Positions 17,841 to 26,755 of a stretch of 64,000 bases of DNA are shown one piece after another. The position numbers and the translations under genes were made by a program. Source of the stretch: Chryseobacterium hagamense (GTDB taxonomy: Bacteria; Bacteroidota; Bacteroidia; Flavobacteriales; Weeksellaceae); NCBI RefSeq assembly GCF_007991455.1, contig NZ_BJYJ01000001.1, positions 248,001 through 312,000 on the forward strand. Direction: 5' to 3'. Under the pieces are notes generated by a model. It did no database searches. It worked only from the letters and a program-made list of their open reading frames with translations, and had not been told where the DNA came from. The first letter of the stretch is position 1. Every line of letters begins with the position of its first letter.

Positions 17841-19391
17841 ATGTCTAAAAAAGTAAAGGATTTTGGGATTGAAAAAACACTCAAAAATCTTGGAATTAAA
17901 GATGAGAATAAGGGGACTTCAACAGGCGGAAAATACTTTGCATCAGGGAAAATTCTCGAAAGTTATTCCCCGGTAGACGGAAATCTGATTGCCAAAGTAA
18001 AAACGTCCGGTATTTCCGATTACGACAAGGTCATCGAAACAGCGGAAAAGGCTTTTAAGGAATTCAGGCTTATTCCGGCCCCCAAAAGAGGGGAAATCGT
18101 CAGGCAGCTCGGCCAGAAATTAAGACAGTACAAAGATGATCTGGGTAAACTCGTTTCCTATGAAATGGGCAAATCCCTGCAGGAAGGTCTGGGTGAAGTT
18201 CAGGAAATGATCGATATCTGCGACTTTGCCGTAGGGGTTTCAAGGCAGCTTCACGGGTACACCATGCACTCGGAAAGACCCGGGCACCGGATGTACGAGC
18301 AATATCATCCGCTGGGGATCGTGGGCATTATCACCGCATTCAACTTCCCGGTAGCCGTATGGTCGTGGAATACGGCACTGGCCTGGATCTGCGGAAACGT
18401 AACGATCTGGAAGCCGTCTGAAAAAACACCGCTTTGTGCCGTTGCCTGTCAGAACATCATGAATGAAGTTTTAAAGGAAAACAACCTTCCCGAAGGAATC
18501 TCAAGTGTAATGGTCGCGGATCATGAGATCGGACAGCGATTGGTAGACGATAAGAGAATCGCACTGGTATCTTTTACAGGATCTACCAGAGTGGGAAGAA
18601 TGGTTTCCACCAGTGTGGCGCAGCGATTCGGAAAATCGATCCTTGAACTGGGTGGAAATAATGCCATCATCATTTCCAAGGATGCCGATATTGATATGTC
18701 GATCATCGGAGCGGTTTTCGGAGCCGTAGGAACGGCCGGACAAAGGTGTACTTCAACGAGGAGACTGATTATCCACGAAAGCGTGTATGACGAAGTGAAA
18801 AACAGACTGGCCAAAGCCTATGGTCAGTTAAAAATCGGAAATCCTCTGGATGAAAGCAACCATGTAGGACCGCTGATCGATACCGATGCGGTAAACATGT
18901 ACCAGGAAGCCATCAAAAAAGGGAAGAAAGAAGGGGCGAAATTTGTCGTGGAAGGCGAGGTGCTCAAAGGAAAAGGGTATGAATCCGGCTGCTACGTAAA
19001 ACCGTGTATCGCCGAAGTACAGAACTCGTATGAAATCGTTCAGCACGAAACTTTTGCGCCGATTTTATATTTAATTAAATACAGCACGTTGGAAGAAGCC
19101 GTTGCCATTCAGAACGATGTTCCCCAGGGATTGTCTTCTGCCATCATGACGCAGAACCTAAGAGAAGCTGAATTATTCCTTTCCCATGCAGGCTCAGACT
19201 GTGGAATTGCCAATGTGAACATCGGAACTTCCGGTGCGGAAATCGGCGGTGCCTTCGGTGGTGAAAAGGAAACCGGCGGCGGCAGGGAATCGGGATCCGA
19301 TGTCTGGAAATATTATATGAGAAGACAGACCAATACCATCAACTATACCGCCAGCCTGCCATTGGCACAAGGCATCAAGTTCGATCTTTAA
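17841..19391 (+). CDS. pcd: Piperideine-6-carboxylate / aminoadipate semialdehyde dehydrogenase (ALDH7 type)
   Basis: Aldehyde dehydrogenase that oxidises the semialdehyde formed when lysine loses its 6-amino group, giving 2-aminoadipate. The 516-residue protein has the NAD-binding and catalytic domains with FTGSTRVG, the general base E269 (in LELGGNN) and the nucleophile C303 (in GTAGQRCTS). The N-terminal half and the GRESGSDVWKYYMRRQTNT ending fit the antiquitin/ALDH7 group. It stands directly upstream of lysine 6-aminotransferase, as in the lysine-to-aminoadipate genes known from Flavobacterium lutescens, which supports the specific call. Confidence 0.9.
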   Translation: MSKKVKDFGIEKTLKNLGIKDENKGTSTGGKYFASGKILESYSPVDGNLIAKVKTSGISDYDKVIETAEKAFKEFRLIPAPKRGEIVRQLGQKLRQYKDDLGKLVSYEMGKSLQEGLGEVQEMIDICDFAVGVSRQLHGYTMHSERPGHRMYEQYHPLGIVGIITAFNFPVAVWSWNTALAWICGNVTIWKPSEKTPLCAVACQNIMNEVLKENNLPEGISSVMVADHEIGQRLVDDKRIALVSFTGSTRVGRMVSTSVAQRFGKSILELGGNNAIIISKDADIDMSIIGAVFGAVGTAGQRCTSTRRLIIHESVYDEVKNRLAKAYGQLKIGNPLDESNHVGPLIDTDAVNMYQEAIKKGKKEGAKFVVEGEVLKGKGYESGCYVKPCIAEVQNSYEIVQHETFAPILYLIKYSTLEEAVAIQNDVPQGLSSAIMTQNLREAELFLSHAGSDCGIANVNIGTSGAEIGGAFGGEKETGGGRESGSDVWKYYMRRQTNTINYTASLPLAQGIKFDL

Positions 19392-19498
19392 CAAACTAAT
19401 ATTGAAAACGGGATGCAAAAAGTGGTATCGTCTGCGTTATCATTTAAATCCCGGTTTCTGATTATTAAATTCCAATCAACCCTAAGATTTTATTTAAT

Positions 19499-20824
19499 AT
19501 GCAAACAACTATTGATATACAGACAAAGAAAGTAAAGGAAACCGTAGGCCGGCACGTACTGGCTGACGGTTTCGATTTCGTGATGGACATCGAAAAATCC
19601 CATGGCTCATGGCTTTACGATAAACTCACCAACCGCGAATATCTGGATATGTTTTCCATGTTCGCTTCGGCATCCATCGGGTACAACCATCCTTACCTGA
19701 TGGAAAAATCGGAATGGCTTGGGAAAATGGCGGTCAATAAGCCGACCTTGGCGGATGTGTATTCCGAAGAATATGCGCATTTCCTGGAAGTTTTTGAACG
19801 GGTTGCCATTCCTCAGGAACTGCAGTATGCCTTCTTTATCGAAGGAGGTGCAATGGCTGTTGAGAATGCAATGAAGGCCTGTTTCGACTGGAAAACGAGA
19901 AAGAATTTCGAAAAAGGTCTTGATTTTGAAGCCGGGATCTGCATCCATTTCAGACAGGCATTCCATGGGAGAAGCGGCTATACACTGAGCCTGACCAATA
20001 CGTCTGATCCCAGAAAGTACCAGTATTTCCCGATGTTCAGCTGGCCGAGGATCCTGAATCCGAAACTCACTTTCCCGGTCACGGAAGAAAATCTGGAAGA
20101 AACGATTAAGAATGAGAGACTGGCTTTGCTAAACATCGAAGAAGCGATTCTGATGAATCCCGATAAAGTAGCATGCATCATCATCGAGCCGATTCAGGCG
20201 GAAGGCGGCGACAACCATTTCCGGGATGAATTTTTTACAGGACTGAGAAAAATCTGCGATCAGCACGAAATCCTTCTGATCTTCGATGAGGTACAGACCG
20301 GAATCGGGATCACAGGAAAAATGTGGGGATTCGAACACTTTACGGCAAAGCCGGATATCATTTCCTTCGGTAAGAAAACACAGGTGTGCGGAATTCTGGC
20401 CAATAAGGAAAAGTTCGATCAGGTTCCGGACAATGTTTTCAGGGAAAGTTCCAGGATCAATTCTACCTTCGGAGGGAATTTTATCGATATGCTCCGTTTT
20501 CAGCTGGTGATGGAAGTCATTGAAAAAGAAAACCTGGTGGAAAATGCTAGGGTAGTGGGTGAATATCTTTTAGAAGGCCTTCAGAACCTGCAGCAGAAAT
20601 ATCCTGAAAAACTTTCGAATGCCAGAGGAAGAGGCCTGATGTGTGCCATCGATCTTCCGACCCATGAGCAGAGAAACCACCTTCGGGATGAACTCTGGAA
20701 AGACGGAATGATCATTCTGGCTTGCGGCGATCAGACCCTGCGCTTCAGGCCGCATCTGAACGTTACCAGAGAAGAAATTCAGCTGGCGCTGGATAAAATA
20801 GAAAACAATATTAATAAAATTTAA
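19499..20824 (+). CDS. lat: L-lysine 6-transaminase
   Basis: PLP-dependent class III aminotransferase moving the epsilon-amino group of lysine to 2-oxoglutarate. It has 441 residues. Motifs include IEGGAMAVENAMKA, the IIIEPIQAEGGDNHFR segment, the PLP-contacting DEVQTGIG, and the Schiff-base region SFGKKTQVCG (K292/K293). The FGKKTQVCG sequence is typical of lysine 6-aminotransferases rather than ornithine or GABA enzymes. With pcd 107 bases upstream it gives a two-step route from lysine to 2-aminoadipate. Confidence 0.92.
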   Translation: MQTTIDIQTKKVKETVGRHVLADGFDFVMDIEKSHGSWLYDKLTNREYLDMFSMFASASIGYNHPYLMEKSEWLGKMAVNKPTLADVYSEEYAHFLEVFERVAIPQELQYAFFIEGGAMAVENAMKACFDWKTRKNFEKGLDFEAGICIHFRQAFHGRSGYTLSLTNTSDPRKYQYFPMFSWPRILNPKLTFPVTEENLEETIKNERLALLNIEEAILMNPDKVACIIIEPIQAEGGDNHFRDEFFTGLRKICDQHEILLIFDEVQTGIGITGKMWGFEHFTAKPDIISFGKKTQVCGILANKEKFDQVPDNVFRESSRINSTFGGNFIDMLRFQLVMEVIEKENLVENARVVGEYLLEGLQNLQQKYPEKLSNARGRGLMCAIDLPTHEQRNHLRDELWKDGMIILACGDQTLRFRPHLNVTREEIQLALDKIENNINKI

Positions 20825-20888
20825 AAGCTGAAAATTTGTAATTTTCAAAAAAACGTTATATATTTAGATACTCAAACGAGACAGAACT

Positions 20889-21119
20889 ATGGAAAGAAGT
20901 ACAAGAGTATCAGTTTTTGAAAGTGACAAACCCGCAGAAATCCAGTTGATCAAGTCCAAGTTGGATGATGCCCAAATTAAAAATTCAGTAGAAAACAATT
21001 ACCTTACTTTCACGACCACGCCTACGGCTACATCCCTGAAAGTAATGGTGAAACTGGAAGACGAGAAGAAAGCCTTTGAGGTGATCGATGCTTATCTTCA
21101 GCAAAATGAAAATCAATAA
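20889..21119 (+). CDS. DUF2007 domain protein
   Basis: A small soluble protein of 76 residues, MERSTRVSVFESDKPAEIQL. The pattern of a strand, the helix AEIQLIKSKLDDAQIKNSV, and a second strand-helix (VMVKLEDEKKAFEVIDAYL) fits DUF2007, called a putative signal-transducing domain with an ACT-like or ferredoxin-like fold. No catalytic residues are evident. It follows lat by 64 bases and ends in a hairpin terminator. A link to lysine breakdown is not supported by anything but position. Confidence 0.75.
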   Translation: MERSTRVSVFESDKPAEIQLIKSKLDDAQIKNSVENNYLTFTTTPTATSLKVMVKLEDEKKAFEVIDAYLQQNENQ

Positions 21120-21153
21120 AAACAATTTCATAATTTTAAATTTTACTACTTCG

Positions 21154-21187
21154 AACCGAAAATTAATTTTAATTAGTTTTCGGTTTT
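21154..21187 (+). terminator. Terminator after the DUF2007 gene
   Basis: A long inverted repeat beginning AACCGAAAA (21154-21162) and ending TTTTCGGTT (21177-21185), AT-rich in the middle, followed by more T. Confidence 0.7.
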
Positions 21188-21264
21188 TTACTTTTGAACG
21201 ATCTGCCGGTTCAGCAACCGGATCTGCATCAGTCCTATATTCAAATTAATTAAAACTCACAACA

Positions 21265-21777
21265 ATGGATTCGGAAATCAGACTGAGAAAAGCACAAATG
21301 AATGAAAAAGAACTGATCTGGAATATCCTGCAGCAGGCTATCGAACGGCGGAGGCTGGATGGCAGTACCCAATGGCAGCAGGGATATCCGAACCTCGGGA
21401 CCGTAGAAAGCGATATTTCGAAAGGCTTCGGATACGTGATGACGGTAGATGATGAAATTGCTGTATATGTTGCCTTGATTTTAAATGATGAGCCTGCATA
21501 CAGTACCATCGAAGGGGCCTGGCTCAGCAACGGGGAATTTGTCGTGGTGCACCGCATTGCCATCGACGAAAAATTTGCCGGTAAAGGAATGGTAAAAATC
21601 CTTTTCGACCATATCGAAGATTTTACAAGATCGCATGGGATCCAAAGTATTAAGGTGGATACCAATTTTGATAATATGGCGATGCTAAAAATTCTGAAAG
21701 CAAAAGGGTACAGCTACTGCGGGGAAGTTTTTCTGGCGGGAGGAATGAGGAAAGCTTTTGAAAAGATTATTATCTGA
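21265..21777 (+). CDS. GNAT family N-acetyltransferase
   Basis: A 170-residue acetyl-CoA-dependent acetyltransferase. The acetyl-CoA loop is visible as VVVHRIAIDEKFAGKGM (around residue 105), followed by the helix VKILFDHIEDFTRSHG and the terminal strand-helix VDTNFDNMAMLKILKAKGYSYCG. The substrate cannot be read from the sequence. It stands alone between a terminator and the efflux regulator. Confidence 0.88.
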   Translation: MDSEIRLRKAQMNEKELIWNILQQAIERRRLDGSTQWQQGYPNLGTVESDISKGFGYVMTVDDEIAVYVALILNDEPAYSTIEGAWLSNGEFVVVHRIAIDEKFAGKGMVKILFDHIEDFTRSHGIQSIKVDTNFDNMAMLKILKAKGYSYCGEVFLAGGMRKAFEKIII

Positions 21778-21850
21778 TCAGAAAATTAAATCCGGCATCA
21801 TTGAATTTTTAAAATACCATACATTTATAAACTCTATTAAGTTTGTTCGT

Positions 21851-21865
21851 TTAGTTCTGAACTAA
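21851..21865. promoter_or_regulatory. Palindromic putative operator of the efflux regulator
   Basis: TTAGTTC-T-GAACTAA is a perfect 7-bp inverted repeat around one central base. It lies 4 bases upstream of a TATTTTTG -7 box (21870-21877) and about 30 bases before the MarR/GbsR-like gene, where a bound dimer would block RNA polymerase. Confidence 0.6.
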
Positions 21866-21869
21866 TTTA

Positions 21870-21877
21870 TATTTTTG
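21870..21877 (+). promoter_or_regulatory. -7 box of the regulator/efflux operon
   Basis: TATTTTTG. A TTTG at 21842-21845 is somewhat too far (24 bases) to be an ideal -33 element. Confidence 0.5.
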
Positions 21878-21894
21878 CTTCAAATTTATATACC

Positions 21895-22347
21895 ATGCAT
21901 AAGAGTATAGAAATTGATGAAAGAATTTTCCAGGATGCCGTAAAATTTTACGGCTCTCTTTTCAGCCTTCCTCCATTAGCTTCAAAGGTTTACGCCTACC
22001 TTCTTTTCGATTATGATAAAGTGGGCATTACTTTTGATGAATTCGTGGAGGTATTTTCGGCAAGCAAAAGCTCGGTTTCCACCAGTATTTCTTTATTGCT
22101 GAATTCCGAATTGATTATCGATCATAATAAGATGGATGAACGGAAGCGGTATTTTTTTATCAATGACGGCTATAAAAAGATAAGATTTGAAAAAATAGTT
22201 CAGAAAATGAAAGACGAATTAAAGCTACTTGATGACCTGGAGCATTTTAAGAAAAACCATGACGGGCACGATGAGAAGATGGAAGCCTATAAAGCACTGT
22301 TAAATAAAAATATCATACATATTCAGGAATCTCTTAATAAACTATAA
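21895..22347 (+). CDS. MarR/GbsR-like transcriptional regulator
   Basis: A 150-residue winged-helix protein. The segment from residue 20 (LPPLASKVYAYLLFD) through ITFDEFVEVFSASKSSVSTSISLLLNSELI, given in parts, is a helix-turn-helix with the recognition helix at SKSSVSTSISLL, and KRYFFINDGY is the wing. The C-terminal helices should dimerise. Its start follows a palindromic site, and its stop is one base from the next gene, so it very probably controls the RND pump it is cotranscribed with, and itself. Confidence 0.85.
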   Translation: MHKSIEIDERIFQDAVKFYGSLFSLPPLASKVYAYLLFDYDKVGITFDEFVEVFSASKSSVSTSISLLLNSELIIDHNKMDERKRYFFINDGYKKIRFEKIVQKMKDELKLLDDLEHFKKNHDGHDEKMEAYKALLNKNIIHIQESLNKL

Positions 22348-22348
22348 A

Positions 22349-23536
22349 ATGAATAATAAACTACTTATACTTTCTGTTGCGGCCCTGTCTCTGGTTTCCT
22401 GCAAGAAAGAAGCTCCGAAACAGGACGGCCCGAAGCCGTATCCTGTAGTGAATGTGGAGACAAAAAATGTAACCGGTTACCAGACGTTTCCGGCTACCAT
22501 TCAGGGGAGGGTAAACAATGATGTGCGGGCCAAGATCCAGGGATACATTACCCAGGTTCTTGTAGATGAAGGACAGTATGTAACGAAAGGACAGCCTCTC
22601 TTCCGGTTGGAAACGAATATCCTTAACGAAACGGCAGCTGCGTCCAAAGCCGGAATCAGTGCTGCGGAATCCAACATTGCAGCCGCTCAGGCATCGGTAG
22701 CGGCGGCTAACGTTGAAGTGAATAAACTGAAGCCGCTGGTTCAGAAAAACATCATCAGCAACGTGCAGCTTCAGACGGCCCAGGCCAACTTAGCTCAGGC
22801 TCAGGCTCAGCTGAAACAGGCTCAGGCAGCAAAAAGCCAGGCGGTAGCCAATTATAAAGGCGTGGAAGCGAATATCGAATATTCCGTGATCCGTGCGCCG
22901 ATTTCCGGAGTTATAGGAAAGCTTCCTCTGAAAGCAGGGAGCCTGGTGGGACCGAGTGATCAGACACCGCTGACGACCATCTCCGATACTTCCGAAATAT
23001 ATGCTTATTTCTCAATGAACGAAAAGGAATATTTCAACTTCCTTGAAAAATCTCCGGGAGCATCGATGCCTGAAAAAATCAAAAACCTTCCGATGGTCGA
23101 ACTGCAGCTGGCCAACGGCAGCCTGTACCCTGAAAAAGGAAGGATCGAAGCCATTACCGGACAGATTGACCCGACTACGGGAACCATTCAATTCAGAGTC
23201 CAATTTACCAACGCCCAGAAATTATTAAGCAACGGAAACAGCGGGACCATCCGTTTCCCGCAACCTTACAACAATGTTCTGGTGGTGCCTGAGAGCGCGA
23301 CTTACGAGCAACAGGGGATCGTTTATGTTTATAAGGTAGAGAAAGGCGATACGGCAAGAAATGCAGTCATTGACGTTATCGACAGGATCGACAATATGGC
23401 ACTGATCAAATCGGGTGTCAGTAAAGGTGATCTGGTAGTCGCTGCCGGAACGGGAACCCTGAAATCCGGAACTGCCATTAAGCCTAAAAAAGTAAAAATG
23501 GACAGTCTTGTACAATCCGTAAAACCGAAATTCTAA
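22349..23536 (+). CDS. RND efflux periplasmic adaptor (AcrA/MexA type)
   Basis: Membrane-fusion protein joining the inner-membrane pump to the outer-membrane channel. It has 395 residues and a lipoprotein signal with the cysteine at residue 18 (LSLVSCKKEA). Order of domains: lipoyl half (DVRAKIQGYITQVLVDEGQYV), alanine/glutamine-rich alpha-hairpin (about residues 95-170), second lipoyl half (YSVIRAPISGVIGKLPL), beta-barrel, membrane-proximal domain. Genes are packed: one base from the regulator, one base from the pump. Confidence 0.95.
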   Translation: MNNKLLILSVAALSLVSCKKEAPKQDGPKPYPVVNVETKNVTGYQTFPATIQGRVNNDVRAKIQGYITQVLVDEGQYVTKGQPLFRLETNILNETAAASKAGISAAESNIAAAQASVAAANVEVNKLKPLVQKNIISNVQLQTAQANLAQAQAQLKQAQAAKSQAVANYKGVEANIEYSVIRAPISGVIGKLPLKAGSLVGPSDQTPLTTISDTSEIYAYFSMNEKEYFNFLEKSPGASMPEKIKNLPMVELQLANGSLYPEKGRIEAITGQIDPTTGTIQFRVQFTNAQKLLSNGNSGTIRFPQPYNNVLVVPESATYEQQGIVYVYKVEKGDTARNAVIDVIDRIDNMALIKSGVSKGDLVVAAGTGTLKSGTAIKPKKVKMDSLVQSVKPKF

Positions 23537-23537
23537 T

Positions 23538-26500
23538 ATGATTAAAAATTTTATAAACAGACCGGTTTTATCCACTGTAATTTCGATCCTGATCGTTATT
23601 CTCGGGGTGCTGGGACTTTTGGCGCTTCCGGTTACCCAGTATCCGGATATTGCCCCGCCGACGGTAAGTGTAAGAGCAAATTATACAGGTGCCAATGCGG
23701 AGACGGTGATGAAAAGTGTCGTGGTACCTCTTGAAGAGCAGATTAATGGGGTAGAAGGGATGGACTATATTACCTCTTCAGCCGGGAACGACGGTTCGGC
23801 ACAGATCCAGGTGTTTTTCAAACAGGGAATCAATCCGGATATTGCTGCCGTAAACGTTCAGAACCGTGTATCCAGAGCCAGCCCGTTGTTGCCAAGTGAA
23901 GTTACCCGTTCCGGGGTGGTGACGCAGAAACAGCAGACCAGTGCCCTGATGTATCTTTCTTTCTACTCGGAAAATAAGAATATTGATGATGTTTATCTTC
24001 AGAACTTTTTGAATATCAACGTAATTCCGGATCTCCAAAGGATCAACGGAGTTGGGGAAGCCAACGTTTTCGGAGGTAAGAACTACTCCATGAGGGTATG
24101 GCTGGATCCGGCAAAACTGGCGGCTTACGGCATTACCCCTACGGACGTTACCACGGCCATCAACGAGCAAAGTAGAGAGGCGGCTGCGGGTTCTCTGGGA
24201 CAGAACAGCGGAAGCTCATTCGAATATATCATTAAATACGTCGGTAAATTCAACGAAAAAGAACAGTACGACAACATCATCATCAAAGCCATGCCGGACG
24301 GGCAGAACCTGATGCTGAAAGATGTCGCAAAAGTTGAATTGGGGGGACTTTCCTACAGCGGAGTCGGTGAGAACGGAAACAGTCCTTCCATCAGTATGGG
24401 GATTTTTCAGACCCCGGGTTCCAATGCCCAGGAGATCATTGAAAACATCAAAGCTCAGCTGAAAGAAAAGGAAAGCACTTATCCTGAGGGAATAAAATAT
24501 ACCTTCAACTTCGATACCAATGAATTCCTTGATGCGTCGATTGAAAAAGTGATCCATACTTTAATTGAAGCATTTATCCTAGTTTTCATCGTTGTTTATA
24601 TTTTCTTACAGGATTTCAGGTCTACCCTGATTCCGGCCATTGCGGTTCCTGTTTCTATTGTAGGAGCTTTTTTCTTCCTGAATTTATTCGGCTATTCATT
24701 AAACCTTTTAACGTTATTTGCTCTGGTACTGGCCATCGGTATTGTGGTGGATGATGCGATTGTCGTCGTCGAGGCCGTTCATGCCAAGATGGAAAACGGG
24801 ATTTCCGATGCCAAGAAGGCCACCATCGAAGCAATGGACGAGATTACGGGAGCAATTATATCCATTACCCTTGTAATGGCTTCGGTATTTATTCCGGTAA
24901 CCTTCATTACCGGTCCTACAGGGGTTTTCTACCAGCAGTTCGGGGTAACGCTTATTATCGCCATTGTAATTTCTGCGGTAAACGCCCTGACGTTGAGTCC
25001 TGTTTTATGTTCATTGTTCTTAAAGCCTCATGATGCGCATCACAAAGAATACAAGCAGCTGAATTTCATTCAGAAGTTCTTCTATAAATTTAACATCGCT
25101 TTCAGAACAACGACCGAAAGATATGGAAGGGGATTCATATTTCTGTTAAGACATAAATGGGTAACCCTGATTATTTTTGCAGTGACGGGCGGTATTTTAT
25201 ACTGGGCCAGTACAACGATGAAGAAAGGTTTTGTACCGACGGAAGACCGTGGAATTATCTTTACCGATGTCCAGCTTCCTCCGGGAGCCTCCATGGAAAG
25301 AACCTATAATGTTCTTAAAACCCTGCAGAAAGAAGCGATGAAAATTCCGGGAATCCAGAACGTGACGATTTCCACCGGTCGTGGTTTGCTCTCCGGGAAC
25401 GGAAGCAACAATGGTCTTGCTTTTATCAAGCTTAAACCTTTTGACGAAAGAAAAGGAGACCTCAGTTCCGATAACATTACCAAGCAGCTGTTCGGACTTT
25501 CGGCGAAGGCTCCGGATGCCAAAGTGGTATTCTTCCAGCCGCCGAGTGTACCGGGATTCGGGAACAGTGCCGGTTTTGAAATGGTGCTTCTTGATAAATC
25601 CGGGGGTGATTTTTCCCAGCTGGATGCCAAAACCAATGAACTGATCGGAAACCTTATGAAGAGACCCGAGATTGAATTTGCGCAGACCTCATTCAATACC
25701 AAATATCCGCAGTACCAGATGGATATCAACGTTCCTCTGGCCAAACAGCTTGGGGTCTCGGTAAACAGTATCCTGGAAACGATGCAGGGGTATATTGGAG
25801 GGATTTATGGGGCCGACTTTACGAAATATGGTAAACAGTTCCGGGTGATGATCCAGGCACTGCCTGAAAACCGTAAGGATGCCAGTAACCTGAACGAGTT
25901 GTATGTAAGGACAAGTTCCGGAACCATGTCACCGATTTCCCAGTTCGTTACTTTAACGAAAACGTACGGACCTCAGTCGGTAGGGCGTTATAACCTGTTC
26001 AGCTCCGTAAAAATTACAGGGGCAAACTCGGCCGGATACAGTACCGGGGATGCCATCGGAGCGGTTCAGCAGGTAGCCAGCCAGACGCTTGACCAGAATT
26101 ACAGTGTAGAATTTACCGGGCTTTCCAGAGAAGAATTGTCTTCCGGTTCGCAAACGGTCCTGATCTTTGCTTTAAGTTTGATTTTCGTGTATTTCATTCT
26201 GGCAGCACAATACGAAAGTTACATTCTGCCACTGACCGTGGTGATCTCACTTCCTCTTGGGGTGATGGGAGCTTATTTCGGACAGAAGATTATGGGGCTG
26301 GAAAACAACATTTATTTCCAGATTGCCCTGATCATGCTGGTCGGATTATTGGCAAAGAATGCGATTCTGATTGTTGAATTTGCGGTTCAGAGAAGACACC
26401 ACGGCGAAACCATCGTAATGTCCGCCATCAATGCCGCTAAAGCAAGGTTGAGACCGATCCTGATGACTTCATTTGCCTTTATCTTCGGTTTATTACCTTT

Positions 26501-26681
26501 GGTTCTGGCAAGCGGAATCGGGGCGGTGGGTAACCGTTCCATTGCGACCGGAGCAGCCATCGGATTGCTGATCGGTACCATTCTCGGACTTTTCGTGATT
26601 CCGGTACTGTATGTTATCTTTGAATACCTGCAGGAAAAAGTGAAGCCGATCAAAGAAAAAGAGATCAATTTAGCAGAATAA
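23538..26681 (+). CDS. RND multidrug efflux pump, HAE1 family (AcrB/MexB type)
   Basis: Proton-driven trimeric pump of 1047 residues, the usual length. Twelve membrane helices occur in the expected pattern (one at the N-terminus, six around residues 335-560, one near 870, and the rest to 1030), with two periplasmic loops. The proton-relay aspartates D405 and D406 are present in GIVVDDAIVVVEA. The hydrophobic-amphiphilic efflux type is typical for dyes, detergents and several antibiotics, but the substrate range cannot be read. It belongs to the operon of 21895-28171. Confidence 0.96.
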   Translation: MIKNFINRPVLSTVISILIVILGVLGLLALPVTQYPDIAPPTVSVRANYTGANAETVMKSVVVPLEEQINGVEGMDYITSSAGNDGSAQIQVFFKQGINPDIAAVNVQNRVSRASPLLPSEVTRSGVVTQKQQTSALMYLSFYSENKNIDDVYLQNFLNINVIPDLQRINGVGEANVFGGKNYSMRVWLDPAKLAAYGITPTDVTTAINEQSREAAAGSLGQNSGSSFEYIIKYVGKFNEKEQYDNIIIKAMPDGQNLMLKDVAKVELGGLSYSGVGENGNSPSISMGIFQTPGSNAQEIIENIKAQLKEKESTYPEGIKYTFNFDTNEFLDASIEKVIHTLIEAFILVFIVVYIFLQDFRSTLIPAIAVPVSIVGAFFFLNLFGYSLNLLTLFALVLAIGIVVDDAIVVVEAVHAKMENGISDAKKATIEAMDEITGAIISITLVMASVFIPVTFITGPTGVFYQQFGVTLIIAIVISAVNALTLSPVLCSLFLKPHDAHHKEYKQLNFIQKFFYKFNIAFRTTTERYGRGFIFLLRHKWVTLIIFAVTGGILYWASTTMKKGFVPTEDRGIIFTDVQLPPGASMERTYNVLKTLQKEAMKIPGIQNVTISTGRGLLSGNGSNNGLAFIKLKPFDERKGDLSSDNITKQLFGLSAKAPDAKVVFFQPPSVPGFGNSAGFEMVLLDKSGGDFSQLDAKTNELIGNLMKRPEIEFAQTSFNTKYPQYQMDINVPLAKQLGVSVNSILETMQGYIGGIYGADFTKYGKQFRVMIQALPENRKDASNLNELYVRTSSGTMSPISQFVTLTKTYGPQSVGRYNLFSSVKITGANSAGYSTGDAIGAVQQVASQTLDQNYSVEFTGLSREELSSGSQTVLIFALSLIFVYFILAAQYESYILPLTVVISLPLGVMGAYFGQKIMGLENNIYFQIALIMLVGLLAKNAILIVEFAVQRRHHGETIVMSAINAAKARLRPILMTSFAFIFGLLPLVLASGIGAVGNRSIATGAAIGLLIGTILGLFVIPVLYVIFEYLQEKVKPIKEKEINLAE

Positions 26682-26755
26682 ATTAAGTCTGTTCAGGATG
26701 ATAAAAATGCATACCAGCAATGGTCATCCTGAACTTTAAACCTTACATTCAAATA

